Assembly (NCBI RefSeq): GCF_005434965.1
Contig: NZ_SKCI01000007.1
Location: 1-60,238, forward strand
Direction: 5' to 3'
DNA length: 60,238 nucleotides
DNA from: Marimonas lutisalis
Lineage (GTDB): Bacteria > Pseudomonadota > Alphaproteobacteria > Rhodobacterales > Rhodobacteraceae
The translations under genes were made by a program, and so were the position numbers. The notes under the pieces were generated by a model. That model did no database searches and had not been told where the DNA came from. It worked only from the letters and a program-made list of their open reading frames with translations. Below are positions 36,190 through 45,246 of this stretch, in pieces. Each line of letters starts with the position of its first letter. The first letter of the stretch is position 1.

Positions 36190-39100
36190 GGGATTACCTC
36201 TATGTAAACTGCGGCCTCGGCGGCCGTGAGACGGGAATGGCCGCCCCATTCGTTGAAGATGGCGATGTCCGGGATGGTGAGGCGCGCGTCACTGCCAAAG
36301 CCAATATAGATGGCGGCCTCTGCGATGGTCAGCTGTACCGCCCCACCGCGATCAAGGAAGATCACTGTGTCGGCGACCGTCAGACGCGCGTCGGCCCCGA
36401 TCTCAGTCCACACGGAGACCTCGGCGACCTTGATGCCGTCCGGCATGAAGAGTCGGATCGACCGTGCTTGCCAGGCCTCATAAGCGATTGTCCCAGTCGT
36501 GCGCCGCGCCTGTACCCGTACCTCGAAATGCTTGGTGCCTGTGGGTGCGGCCAAGATCGGCACATCCTCCTTGGTCAGCGTGACGCTGTTAGCGGTGCCC
36601 ACATCGATGACCGCAGCGGGTGGCTCAAGCGTTGTGTCAGTATCGGGATCGACCCAGCGGATCTCGACCGCATAGGTGACACCCGGCTCCGGTCCAATGT
36701 CCCCCGCGTCATAGGCGTCGAACACGCTGCTGGTCTGGGTGAGCCTGTCGCGATGGGACCAGGTCAGCAGGACCGGCCCGAGGTTCAGCACGTTAGGATT
36801 GACGACCGACACACCGTTGCCGCGCAGATCGCCGGGTGGCAACGGCCGGATAGCGCGACTGGCCAGTGTCACGGCGTCCTCGGGTGCCTGCGCGAGCGGC
36901 AGCGTCCCAAAGCCGGTCTCGGGCAGCATCTTGATCGTCACTGTCTCTCCGGAGGCGAAACTTGCCTCAGATGCATTCGCCAGCTGCTGCCAGCAGATCA
37001 CCGGCGTGCCAGCGGGACGGGTCTGCGGGACCGTGTCGAGACAACCGCGCCCGACCGTGAGCGTCGTCGCACTCACCCCGTCGATCCGGACCAGTTCGTC
37101 ACCGATTGTCGCAAGCGTCCCGATGGTGACGTCATTCAGGCCGGTCCAGCTTCCGACGTTCAGCACCCGTTCGGCCGGGTCGTCACTGACGTCCGAAACC
37201 AACAACGCCGTCGGCACGAACTCAACTGCCTCTTCGAGGGTATAACCCGCCCCGCTGTCGCTCCAGACCTGTGCGGAGAGCGCATCGGCCGAGGGGCGCT
37301 CCCCGGCCGCGACGATCGCGCCCACACCGGGATCTTCCTCGAGAAGTGCATCTGCTTGGGCATGCCCCAGCTCCTGGACCAGCAACCAGTATGGTGCTTC
37401 GGCGACCCAGCGGCGCGTGAGCGGCTTGGGCGGCAGGATCAGGCTGCCGGGATCGCCGCTTTCGCCGCCGACAAGGGCGGTTTCGCCAAGCGCAAAGACA
37501 TCCTCGGCGATCTTGAGGCGCACGCCATTGGCGCGCCCGTCGCCATCGTCGATCTCGACAATACGAACGACGACGCCCTCAAGTCCACGCCGGGGGGTTG
37601 AAAGAACGATCACGTCGCCCGGATCGAGATCAGCACCAACACGGCTGACCGTGATCTCGCCTGACAGGATCGGTGCGGAAAGAGCCCGCAGGTCGCGTTC
37701 TGCGACCCGCACGGCAAGGGACTCGAAGCGAATGCCCGGGTAATCGACCGTCGCGCTGACCACCTGACCCAGATCCTGCACGAGTGCGGTATCGGTCACG
37801 CTGACCGAGCCGGTCTGGTCGGTACGGGCGTCGGAAAACTTCGCCGTCACCGAGTTCACGAGATCAGCGGCCTCGCGACGCCCCAGCTCGCCCCAATCGA
37901 CGACATTGGTCTCATCGAAGACCGGTAGGGTCTCGGGATCATAATTGGCGCGGATTAGGCGCAACTCCCAACGACCGGAGCGACGATCGACATAGAGATA
38001 GGCGTCGATGTGCTTCAGCACGTCGGCGATGAAATCCTCGATGGTCGACACTCGTTGCCATAGGAGCGAGAGCCCAAAGCCTTCGGAGAAGAGCGCATCC
38101 GCGGCAATGGCGAAGCTGGGCCCGATGTCAGAGAACGTATGCCCCAGCCCCCAGTCGCCATTGGTCAGGCACTCCCGGATGATATGCGCGGGGTTCATGT
38201 CGGGGCCTTGCCCAAAGGCCGCACGCAGCGAAGCCACCAGCGCATCAGGATCGCCCGGCGGCACCACAGGGACGCCATCGACCGGCGTGTTGTCGATTTG
38301 GGCGGTGGCGCTGGTGTCCGAGAGCGCGATGTTGAAGGCGAAGACATCAACCTCGGAGATGCCGGAAAGCGTGGCAATCGCCGACTGCAGGGTCGAGGCC
38401 GGGCTCGGTTCCCCGTCGGTGACAAAGATCAGGATCCTGCGTTTGCCACCCGATCCGTTGAAGAACGTCCCCGCCTGGCTGACGGCGACCCCAAAATCCG
38501 TCCCACCGCTCACGGAGCTTGAGAGCGCGTCGACCCATTCCTTGAGTTCACCGTAGGCCGTGGCATCGGCATCGCGCCGCAGGATCGTGCCGGAGACGGT
38601 CGAGTTCCAGGTGACGATCTGGACGTCGTTGGGCTGTGTTGTTGTGTCGGGAGCGTTCTCGCCGATCTCCTCGACCAGGCGCGAGACGGCGGCGATCTGG
38701 GCCGACATACGCGATCCTGACATCGAGCCCGAAGCGTCCATGGCAATGTAGATCGCAGCATCACCGATCCGGACTTCGGGTACGATCTGTGCCTTTTCGG
38801 GATACCATTGTTGGCCGCCATCCTCGGCCTTGAGGATCCGCGTCAGGCGCACCGACCAGGGCTTGAGATAGGGATTGAGGCCGAGAAACACTTGCCGCAG
38901 CACGAGCGAACAGATCCCGCGATAGCCGGGCACATCGGCTCCGGCATTTGCGGCGAGATAGTCATTCTGCGCCTGGCTCGGCGCGCCCATCAACACGTCG
39001 ATATCGCCGACAATGCCGCCTTCGCGCTTCTCGCCGCCGAAGAGGTCGGGCTTGTTGATCCGGATGCGTCCGCCCGCAGCGCCGCCGTTCAGGCTGGGTA

Positions 39101-39539
39101 CGCTCGCGGCATCCGATACCGTCGCAGACTGGGCGGTGAAAGCGGTGGCAGCAGGCTCGGCGAGCCAGGTGGTGATGCCGGTGGCCGCATCATAGGTCAC
39201 GGCCTGAACCGTCACGGTGCGGGTTGTGTTGTCCGTCAGGAGCTGCAGGTCATAGCTCTGGCCGAGCCGAATGCCCGTGAGCGTGCCCGGGAACCTGACC
39301 TCGGCGACGCTGTCGCCGACGGCGGCGGCGGTGGCGGACATATCCGTGACGGTGCCGTAGCTCGCCAACGCGCCGACGCCGGTCCCGGCGGAACTGCTCT
39401 GGCCCGAGCCGATCGACCAGGCGGTGCGGTCATCGACCCGGATCTCGCGGATCGCATCGACTGGCCCATGGCAGAGCGCCAGATGCGCCCCGAGCGAATA
39501 GCGATAGCCGACGGTCTGGGACTTCGAACGACCACCCAT
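36186..39539 (-). CDS. Phage tail-tip/host-specificity protein with inserted vWA domain
   Basis: The 1117-residue protein is the large tip protein of the tail (lambda J position). Residues about 260-445 form a von Willebrand factor A domain with a complete MIDAS: DASGSMS at 268-274, Thr347 (GGTDFG) and Asp375 (VTDGEP). The flanking parts are tip-protein sequence (HIIRECLTNGDWGLG, ADVLKHIDAYLYVDRRSG). The C-terminus carries five 17-residue repeats. The vWA insert is unusual for a siphophage tip and may bind a surface ligand through a metal ion. Confidence 0.85.
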   Translation of the reverse strand: MGGRSKSQTVGYRYSLGAHLALCHGPVDAIREIRVDDRTAWSIGSGQSSSAGTGVGALASYGTVTDMSATAAAVGDSVAEVRFPGTLTGIRLGQSYDLQLLTDNTTRTVTVQAVTYDAATGITTWLAEPAATAFTAQSATVSDAASVPSLNGGAAGGRIRINKPDLFGGEKREGGIVGDIDVLMGAPSQAQNDYLAANAGADVPGYRGICSLVLRQVFLGLNPYLKPWSVRLTRILKAEDGGQQWYPEKAQIVPEVRIGDAAIYIAMDASGSMSGSRMSAQIAAVSRLVEEIGENAPDTTTQPNDVQIVTWNSTVSGTILRRDADATAYGELKEWVDALSSSVSGGTDFGVAVSQAGTFFNGSGGKRRILIFVTDGEPSPASTLQSAIATLSGISEVDVFAFNIALSDTSATAQIDNTPVDGVPVVPPGDPDALVASLRAAFGQGPDMNPAHIIRECLTNGDWGLGHTFSDIGPSFAIAADALFSEGFGLSLLWQRVSTIEDFIADVLKHIDAYLYVDRRSGRWELRLIRANYDPETLPVFDETNVVDWGELGRREAADLVNSVTAKFSDARTDQTGSVSVTDTALVQDLGQVVSATVDYPGIRFESLAVRVAERDLRALSAPILSGEITVSRVGADLDPGDVIVLSTPRRGLEGVVVRIVEIDDGDGRANGVRLKIAEDVFALGETALVGGESGDPGSLILPPKPLTRRWVAEAPYWLLVQELGHAQADALLEEDPGVGAIVAAGERPSADALSAQVWSDSGAGYTLEEAVEFVPTALLVSDVSDDPAERVLNVGSWTGLNDVTIGTLATIGDELVRIDGVSATTLTVGRGCLDTVPQTRPAGTPVICWQQLANASEASFASGETVTIKMLPETGFGTLPLAQAPEDAVTLASRAIRPLPPGDLRGNGVSVVNPNVLNLGPVLLTWSHRDRLTQTSSVFDAYDAGDIGPEPGVTYAVEIRWVDPDTDTTLEPPAAVIDVGTANSVTLTKEDVPILAAPTGTKHFEVRVQARRTTGTIAYEAWQARSIRLFMPDGIKVAEVSVWTEIGADARLTVADTVIFLDRGGAVQLTIAEAAIYIGFGSDARLTIPDIAIFNEWGGHSRLTAAEAAVYIEVIP

Positions 39540-39542
39540 GGC

Positions 39543-39761
39543 TCAGGTCTCGCTTGCGGTGCGCGCGGAGCGCTTCTCAGCCTCCGCGATCACACGGAAT
39601 GCCAGGGCGTCGCCGGTCGCGGCCAGCACGTCGGCCGAAAGTCCGTCTGCGAGGAAGGCCTGCCAGTTGAGGCCATGACGGCGGAACCACGGCCGCGCCC
39701 CCTGAAAGCAAAGCCGGGAGGCGCGCAGGTCCTGAACGGTGACGATCAGATCTTCGCTCAT
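39543..39761 (-). CDS. Small phage tail-region protein
   Basis: The 72-residue protein (LIVTVQDLRASRLCFQGARP and a helical rest) occupies the slot between the tip protein and the next tail gene. Similar short proteins occur there in alphaproteobacterial phages. The ATG overlaps the upstream stop by four bases. No domain is recognised. Confidence 0.6.
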   Translation of the reverse strand: MSEDLIVTVQDLRASRLCFQGARPWFRRHGLNWQAFLADGLSADVLAATGDALAFRVIAEAEKRSARTASET

Positions 39762-40006
39762 TTCTTGCCGCCCTTCTTGCGGATCGGATCGACCTTGAGA
39801 TCCCCGGCCCAGACGACGTTCGGGCCACGCAGCAGCATGGTGCCGAAGATCACGGGGATCGGACGACCTTCCTCGGCCGTCGGCAGGTCGAAATCGTCAA
39901 GTCCGGCGGCTTTCGGGGCTTCGACCTTTGGTTTGGGCGAAAGCGCATAGGAGATCGCCGTCAGAACGAGGCTGGCGACGATCTGGACGACGAAGTTCCA
40001 GACCAT
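39758..40006 (-). CDS. Small phage tail assembly protein with N-terminal helix
   Basis: The 82-residue protein starts with a hydrophobic helix (VVQIVASLVLTAISYALS) and contains LPTAEEGRPIPVIFGTMLLRG, a motif of short proteins preceding the tip gene in many tailed phages. It ends in a Lys/Gly tail. It is coupled to the downstream gene by ATGA. Confidence 0.65.
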   Translation of the reverse strand: MVWNFVVQIVASLVLTAISYALSPKPKVEAPKAAGLDDFDLPTAEEGRPIPVIFGTMLLRGPNVVWAGDLKVDPIRKKGGKK

Positions 40007-40023
40007 GTTGTGTTCTCAGATTT

Positions 40024-40128
40024 CTAGCGTTTCGAGTTAAACTTGGATCGCTTTGTCGCTGCCTCTCCCTTCGGTCGAACGCGAAAAGCGATACGGGTGT
40101 GTCTCAAGTGAAACTCGAAACGCTCTAG
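40024..40128. repeat. Inverted-repeat (REP/MITE-like) element in the tail operon
   Basis: The left arm CTAGCGTTTCGAGTTAAACT (40024-40043) pairs with the right arm AAGTGAAACTCGAAACGCTC (40106-40125) over about 17 positions, with a roughly 60-bp middle. It fills the only sizeable gap in the tail operon, between the genes ending at 40130 and starting at 40006. I recall similar AGCGTTTCGA palindromes as dispersed repeats in alphaproteobacteria. Confidence 0.55.
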
Positions 40129-40129
40129 G

Positions 40130-40978
40130 TCAGACGATGCTGGTGCCGCCAAAGGGATTGCGGCCGGGAATGTCGGGGAAACCACCAAAGTTCAGCAGGT
40201 TGCCGAACTTGGCCTTGCAGGTGTCACGCCGCAGATCACAACCGGGAGCAATCTCGACGAGCGCCAGGCTTTCCAGATCATCAATGGCCGCCTCCAGATC
40301 GAGCATCCGGCCAGAGAGCGTCAGTGCATCTCCGACATGCCCAGTAATGAAACCCAAGATACCTGCGTGGCGCAGCACACCACCCCGAAACCAGCCGTTC
40401 GGCAACAATGCGGCCTCGGGCACGGTGATCGTAAGGCCCTGATGCGCGCTCGCCGTGCCCCCGACGAAAAAACTCTCGATGTCGAGGCGGCAGCCCCGGG
40501 AATAGAGCGCATGACGACAGAGCCGCTGGTATTTGGCGCGGACGCCCTCCCGGCGCATGGATGTGAACAGGGATTCACAGCGCAGGGTGATCCGTCGCCC
40601 CTCAACCCGTGCCGAGACAACGCGGCCCTTCCAATGCGCAACCACCTCCGTCGGCACCTGTTCATGCCCCCGGAAGATGGTGAGTGTCGTGAGCGCCCGG
40701 CCGCGGGGGCCGAGATAGCGACGGGCGAAGGGATCGGAGAGCGGAAAGGTGACGCTGAGGTCGACCCGCCTTGGGTCGCTGCTCTGGACGACGGAGCCAT
40801 GGCTGACGGCCGAAGGGTTCCAGATCAAATCCTCGGTCTCGTCGGCGATGGCGCCTGCAAGCGAGGTCCAGATTGCCGTGCGGCTGGTGAAGCGCCAGAC
40901 CTGATCGCCTTCGGCGAAGAGATATAGGAAATACGGCCGCCCTTCGGCGGTCGAGGTTTCGGCAAGATCGTAGGTCAT
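40130..40978 (-). CDS. Phage BR0599-family tail protein
   Basis: The 282-residue protein carries the BR0599/DUF2163-type pattern: LSVTFPLSDPFARRYLG, LTIFRGHEQVPTEVVAHWKG and RLCRHALYSRGCRLD near the C-terminal cysteines. Members lie between the tape measure and tip genes and help build the tail tip. Cysteines in the C-terminal half may bind metal or form disulphides. Confidence 0.8.
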   Translation of the reverse strand: MTYDLAETSTAEGRPYFLYLFAEGDQVWRFTSRTAIWTSLAGAIADETEDLIWNPSAVSHGSVVQSSDPRRVDLSVTFPLSDPFARRYLGPRGRALTTLTIFRGHEQVPTEVVAHWKGRVVSARVEGRRITLRCESLFTSMRREGVRAKYQRLCRHALYSRGCRLDIESFFVGGTASAHQGLTITVPEAALLPNGWFRGGVLRHAGILGFITGHVGDALTLSGRMLDLEAAIDDLESLALVEIAPGCDLRRDTCKAKFGNLLNFGGFPDIPGRNPFGGTSIV

Positions 40979-40991
40979 GCGGGTACAGGGG

Positions 40992-42113
40992 TCATACTGG
41001 GGTCTCGATCAGGCTTGCCGCGAACTCAGTCCGGTCCGCAAAATGCTCCAGTTCGATCCGGTCGGTATCGAGCCGCACCCTGGTGAGCAGATGGATCGGT
41101 GTTGTGCTGGGAATGCTCTTGCCCGGGGCGGCGATGGTCAGCCGGATCCCAAGCGCGTCATAGATGGCGTTGGTGATCTCGCGGAACACCGGGCCAGAGG
41201 TGATATCGAACATTACATGCCGTCCGATCCAGACGCCGGGCTCGGCGGTGGCCGCGACAATCACAGAGGTGGCCGAAGACGTGACAGGTGCCTGCAGGAC
41301 CAGTTCCCGGCCCCAGGTCGGAAGCCAGAAGGCACGTTGACGGCCACGCATGGTATGCAGCCAGCGGCGGCGCGACCAGCGGGCCGTGCCTCGGTCAACA
41401 AGGGTGATCGTTGACCGACGCTGGACATGGGTCAGAACCGGTTCGATCACGATGGGACCGAAGCTGTTGTCAATGTACTCGACGGATTGCGCGATGCTCT
41501 CGGCCAGCGGCTGGCGGAGCACGGCCGGATCGGTCAGCACATCGAGCCCGACGTGGGTCGGATAACTGCTCGCGACCAGTTCGGTCCCGTCTTGCAGCGT
41601 GAAACTCGCCGTGACCGTCCCCAGCCCCTGGCGGCGACGGTCGATCTCGACGGGTCGCGTCAGGACCCCGGTTCCCACCGGGGCCACAATCGGATGCGTA
41701 AGATTCACGCCCGCAGGAACTGCCAGCTCGAGCCGGTCGGGAAAGATCGCGCTGACCTCGACGAGATATGCCTCGCCGCCATCAGCTGCGACGACGGCCT
41801 GTCCCGGTGCTGCGAACGTTGCCTGGGATGTATCTACGAACACAGTCAGTTCGGCGGCATCGATCGGTGCCACCGCCAGGCGCGCAAGATGCCAGAGCGG
41901 GACCGTCCATGTATCGACCAACCCGACCCGGGCAAGCTCGGCGGCACGTGCGAGGTCACCGGCGTTCAGGAGATGCGAGACCGTCAGGATTGAGCGCGGT
42001 ACGGTGCGCAGCGCAATCCGCTGTTCGGCCGCCTCGGTGATCAGGGTGTCGGTGTTCCATTCCAGCACTTCAGTGACGGGCTGGCGCACTGGGAAAGGCC
42101 AGAGCCTAAGCAT
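40992..42113 (-). CDS. Phage minor tail protein, uncharacterised
   Basis: The 373-residue protein (start RLWPFPVRQPVTEVLEW) has no domain that I can name. It is beta-rich and lies between the tape-measure gene (eight-base overlap) and the BR0599-type gene, the usual slot for a distal tail or hub protein. Residues like RARWLPTWGREL-type motifs suggest a tail-tip component. Confidence 0.65.
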   Translation of the reverse strand: MLRLWPFPVRQPVTEVLEWNTDTLITEAAEQRIALRTVPRSILTVSHLLNAGDLARAAELARVGLVDTWTVPLWHLARLAVAPIDAAELTVFVDTSQATFAAPGQAVVAADGGEAYLVEVSAIFPDRLELAVPAGVNLTHPIVAPVGTGVLTRPVEIDRRRQGLGTVTASFTLQDGTELVASSYPTHVGLDVLTDPAVLRQPLAESIAQSVEYIDNSFGPIVIEPVLTHVQRRSTITLVDRGTARWSRRRWLHTMRGRQRAFWLPTWGRELVLQAPVTSSATSVIVAATAEPGVWIGRHVMFDITSGPVFREITNAIYDALGIRLTIAAPGKSIPSTTPIHLLTRVRLDTDRIELEHFADRTEFAASLIETPV

Positions 42114-44589
42114 CGAGGCCTCCCCGGTTGCGCCGGATCACGTTTACGATCAGCCGCTCGCCTGCGGGCGTTGCGAGGTAATCGCCGACAATGGAGGGAT
42201 CGAGTACGTTGACGATGCGTGTCGCAGATTGCGTAGCCTGACCATCGCCGCTCGTCTCAACCCCGAGTCGACCACCGCGGCCTCGGCGCAGCGGCAGGAT
42301 GGCTTCCGGGCCTGCCTCGCCCATCAGCCCGATCCCGCGTGCAAAAGGAAACACCGTAGGTCGGGAGATCACGCCACCGCTGGCAAAGGCTGTGATCTCG
42401 CCCGCCTGCCCAAAGGCACCGCCTCGTGCGAAGGTGCCGCCAATCCCAAAGAGACCGCCAAGAGCGCTGCTCAACCAGCCAAAAAGGCCGCCCCCGCCGG
42501 TGCCCGATCCAGAGAACGCCCGGAAGAGCGCATCCTCGATCGGTTTGAAGGCGGTATCGATCAGACGGTTGGCCAGGTTCTGCGCGATCCCGGATATTGC
42601 GCTCGCGAAGGTTTGCCAGCTCAGTTCGCCCGACTTCAATGCCTCCTTGATCGGACCAGTGATGTCCTCGGCCAGCCCTCGGGCGATTTCTTGCGTGCGT
42701 TCCACTGCCGCCCGGGCCGCGTCCCATGACTGGCGCGCAACATCGGCAGCGCTCTGGAGCGCCCCACCGGCACGACCAGCCGCAGCCGCTGTTTCATCAA
42801 GCGTCGCGGCTGGTCCGCCAGCCTCGTCTTCGGCAAGGGCTGCATCAAAGCGATCTGCCGCCATAGTTGCCCCGTCGAGGGACGTCTCTGCCTCGGTTCC
42901 CGCAGCACGCATCGCCGTGCGCAAGGCCTCAAGGACTTCGAGCGGCTGCAGAGCTCCCTCTGCGAGCGTGGCCGCGGTTTGCCTCCAAGCCTCCGCGGAG
43001 GCGGAAGCGTCACTGGCTGCTCCTGTAAGTCCGAGATCCGGCACCGCCAGCGGGTTGTCGGCAAATGCACCGGCAAAAGCATCTTGCGCGGCCGTGGCCG
43101 CCTGGGTCGCGGCACCCGCAAAGCGGTTCTCGAGCTGCCCCAGATCGAGATCGGCAATCAGGCCGATCCGTCGCTCAACGCCGAGCGCTTCGAGACCGGC
43201 GTTCACGCCGTCGATGAAACCGTTGATCCTGGAGACGACGCCGTTCAGCATCGCCTCGACGCCTTCGATCAGGCTGTTTGCCGCCTGAAACGCGAGATCA
43301 CCTATGGCGGCAGGCAATAGACCCCAGACGGCCTTGATCGCCTCGAAGGCCCCCTCAAAACTGTTCACGGCCGAATTTGCAAAACCGACAACGCCCTCGA
43401 GCGCGCCTTGCATCGCGGTGGCTGACGCCGCCTGCACATCCGCAAAAGCCGCCATCGCAGAGGCTGCAAAACTGCCAGCCCCCATCTTGATCCGCTCCCA
43501 GACCTCGCTCGCGAGGTTGCCCAGCAGCGCCATGGCGTTTCCGAAGCCACCTGCTCCGGAGACAAGCTGGCCGAACTGGTAGATCAGTTCACCAGCACCG
43601 ACGATGAGCGCCCCGATCCCGGTGCGGATCAATGCGCCACGCATCACGACAAGCGCGGTTGCAAGGCCGCGTACGGAAATCGCCGCAGCTACCATTCCGG
43701 CGACCCAGCGCCCCGCCAGCAGGGCCGCAAAAGTCGCGGCGTAGGTGGTCAGACGGCCGATATTGTCAAAAAGTCCCCTGATGGCCTTGCCCAGTGGTCC
43801 GGTGCGGCTGGCCACCGCCGCCATGGCATTCGCAACAGCTTCGAGTGCGGGGGCTGCGGCAACCGCCAACTGGTTCGATAGCCCGCGCCAGATGAGGCCA
43901 AGGCGCGAGATCGCATCATTGGCGCGTTCGATCTGGTCGGCATCCTGTTCCGAGACGACGACACCGAACGCAAGGACGTCTTCGGTCGCCTGGCGCAAGG
44001 TCGCCGTGTCGATCCGCGACATCGCGATGGAGCCTTCTTCGCCGAAGAGCTGACCGGCGACAGCGGCGCGCTCGGCAACCGGCACAAACTCTTCGATGGC
44101 GGCGTTGATGGCGCCGACGCGCTGATCCAGCGGCAAGGCAATAAGGTCGGTGGCCGATAGTCCCAGTCGCTCCAATGCGTCAGCAGCGGGGCCACTCCCA
44201 GCGGCCGCCTGACTGAGACGACGCGCCAGGTCCTTCGTTGCCTGTTCGATGCCGGACATCGAGACACCTGCCAGTTCGCCAGCACGCTCGAGGGTCTGGA
44301 TCGAAGCGACCGTGGTGCCGAGGGACTGGGCGAGCTTCGCCTGAGCATCGACCGTTTGCAGCCCAGAGCGCACCATGGCCACGCCTGCAGCCGTGGCTGC
44401 GGCGACGGCAGCAGCTGCCGCAACCCGCACCCGCCGCGCGAACCCGGCGAGCCGGGCGTTTGCTGCCTCCATCTCCCGGCTGAGCCGCCCGAAGCCACGC
44501 GCCCCGGCTTCGCCGACACCTTCCAGCTCGGCGCGCACCTGCCGCCCCCCAACCGCGGCAAGGCGGACAGAAACGCGCTTTTCAGCCAT
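42106..44589 (-). CDS. Phage tail tape measure protein
   Basis: The 827-residue protein has the lambda-type tape measure layout: a helical N-terminus rich in Ala and Arg, membrane-like helices near residues 270-340 (LLAGRWVAGMVAAAISV) and a C-terminal Gly/Phe-rich end, FARGGAFGQAGEITAFASGG with GEAGPEAILPL. It sets tail length during assembly. The gene follows the chaperone pair and overlaps it by eight bases. At about 2.5 kb it predicts a moderate-length tail. Confidence 0.92.
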   Translation of the reverse strand: MAEKRVSVRLAAVGGRQVRAELEGVGEAGARGFGRLSREMEAANARLAGFARRVRVAAAAAVAAATAAGVAMVRSGLQTVDAQAKLAQSLGTTVASIQTLERAGELAGVSMSGIEQATKDLARRLSQAAAGSGPAADALERLGLSATDLIALPLDQRVGAINAAIEEFVPVAERAAVAGQLFGEEGSIAMSRIDTATLRQATEDVLAFGVVVSEQDADQIERANDAISRLGLIWRGLSNQLAVAAAPALEAVANAMAAVASRTGPLGKAIRGLFDNIGRLTTYAATFAALLAGRWVAGMVAAAISVRGLATALVVMRGALIRTGIGALIVGAGELIYQFGQLVSGAGGFGNAMALLGNLASEVWERIKMGAGSFAASAMAAFADVQAASATAMQGALEGVVGFANSAVNSFEGAFEAIKAVWGLLPAAIGDLAFQAANSLIEGVEAMLNGVVSRINGFIDGVNAGLEALGVERRIGLIADLDLGQLENRFAGAATQAATAAQDAFAGAFADNPLAVPDLGLTGAASDASASAEAWRQTAATLAEGALQPLEVLEALRTAMRAAGTEAETSLDGATMAADRFDAALAEDEAGGPAATLDETAAAAGRAGGALQSAADVARQSWDAARAAVERTQEIARGLAEDITGPIKEALKSGELSWQTFASAISGIAQNLANRLIDTAFKPIEDALFRAFSGSGTGGGGLFGWLSSALGGLFGIGGTFARGGAFGQAGEITAFASGGVISRPTVFPFARGIGLMGEAGPEAILPLRRGRGGRLGVETSGDGQATQSATRIVNVLDPSIVGDYLATPAGERLIVNVIRRNRGGLDA

Positions 44590-44971
44590 TGGTGTGATCC
44601 ATCTGTTCGTTGAGTTTGGTGACCATCACCGCCTCGATGACGGGCAACAGTTCAGCCATGACCAGTGGCGAGATGCCAAGGGCATCACCCAGTGCCAGTG
44701 CAGCCGACATGTCCCAGCCGACGACAGCGCCGGGCAGCACGCGCAGTTGTCCGCCAAGACGGCCGACAAGATCCCAGACCTGCCAGCCTTCAAAGGAGGT
44801 GGGTTGATTCAGCCGCGCCGGGCAGTCTTCGCAGACTTTCTCGCAGGCTTGGCAGTATTGCTCGCCCCCGCCGTAGGACCATTCGGCAAGGGCGCGGAGA
44901 CGTTTTTTTCCTGTTCCAGCAGCAAGCCTTTGGAGACGTAGGTCAGCTGGAAGGCCTCGAAGATCGGCCAT
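44582..44971 (-). CDS. Phage tail assembly chaperone, T part (read by -1 frameshift)
   Basis: The frame (129 codons from its first ATG) overlaps the G-like gene by 163 bases in the -1 frame. The ATG at 44971 has little support; the likely product is a fusion made by slippage at 44902-44908, which joins about 115 residues of G to RLRALAEWSYGGGEQYCQAC and onward. Two CxxC pairs (CQAC, CEDC) are present. Such G-GT pairs chaperone the tape measure protein. Confidence 0.75.
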   Translation of the reverse strand: MADLRGLPADLRLQRLAAGTGKKRLRALAEWSYGGGEQYCQACEKVCEDCPARLNQPTSFEGWQVWDLVGRLGGQLRVLPGAVVGWDMSAALALGDALGISPLVMAELLPVIEAVMVTKLNEQMDHTNG

Positions 44972-45246
44972 ATGTCGAGAAGCGCGTCGATGGCCTCGGG
45001 GCTTGGGTCGATTGCGGCGCCGTCGGTGTCGCCGATGCCTTCCCAGGCGAGCACCGCGCGTCGCGCCAGCGCCTTGGCGAAGGCGACGGCGCGCTCCTCG
45101 TCGCTGGCCTCCTCCGGAACCGCCTCGACCGCGGGATCACTCCGGGTCGCCACCATAAGCGCGGTGGTGAGCGGGCGCAGCTGCACCCGCACGCCAGGAG
45201 CGAGATCATGCCAGCAGGGCAGGTTCGTCAGGTCGAGTGTCAGCAT
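44809..45246 (-). CDS. Phage tail assembly chaperone, G part
   Basis: The 145-residue protein (start MLTLDLTNLPCWHDL) is helical and ends in a Lys/Ala tail. It lies between the tail tube and tape measure genes, the slot of lambda G. Near its end the codons GAA-AAA-AAC form a slippery site that lets ribosomes enter the overlapping T frame. The ATG at 45246 shares one base with the tail tube stop. Confidence 0.78.
   Translation of the reverse strand: MLTLDLTNLPCWHDLAPGVRVQLRPLTTALMVATRSDPAVEAVPEEASDEERAVAFAKALARRAVLAWEGIGDTDGAAIDPSPEAIDALLDIWPIFEAFQLTYVSKGLLLEQEKNVSAPLPNGPTAGASNTAKPARKSAKTARRG
44902..44908 (-). promoter_or_regulatory. Programmed -1 ribosomal frameshift site (A AAA AAC)
   Basis: The minus strand reads AAAAAAC with zero-frame codons AAA and AAC, a canonical X-XXY-YYZ heptamer preceded by one more A. 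The -1 frame continues as CGT-CTC-CGC into the T frame, exactly as needed for a G-T fusion. This matches the conserved strategy of lambda-like phages. Confidence 0.85.
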
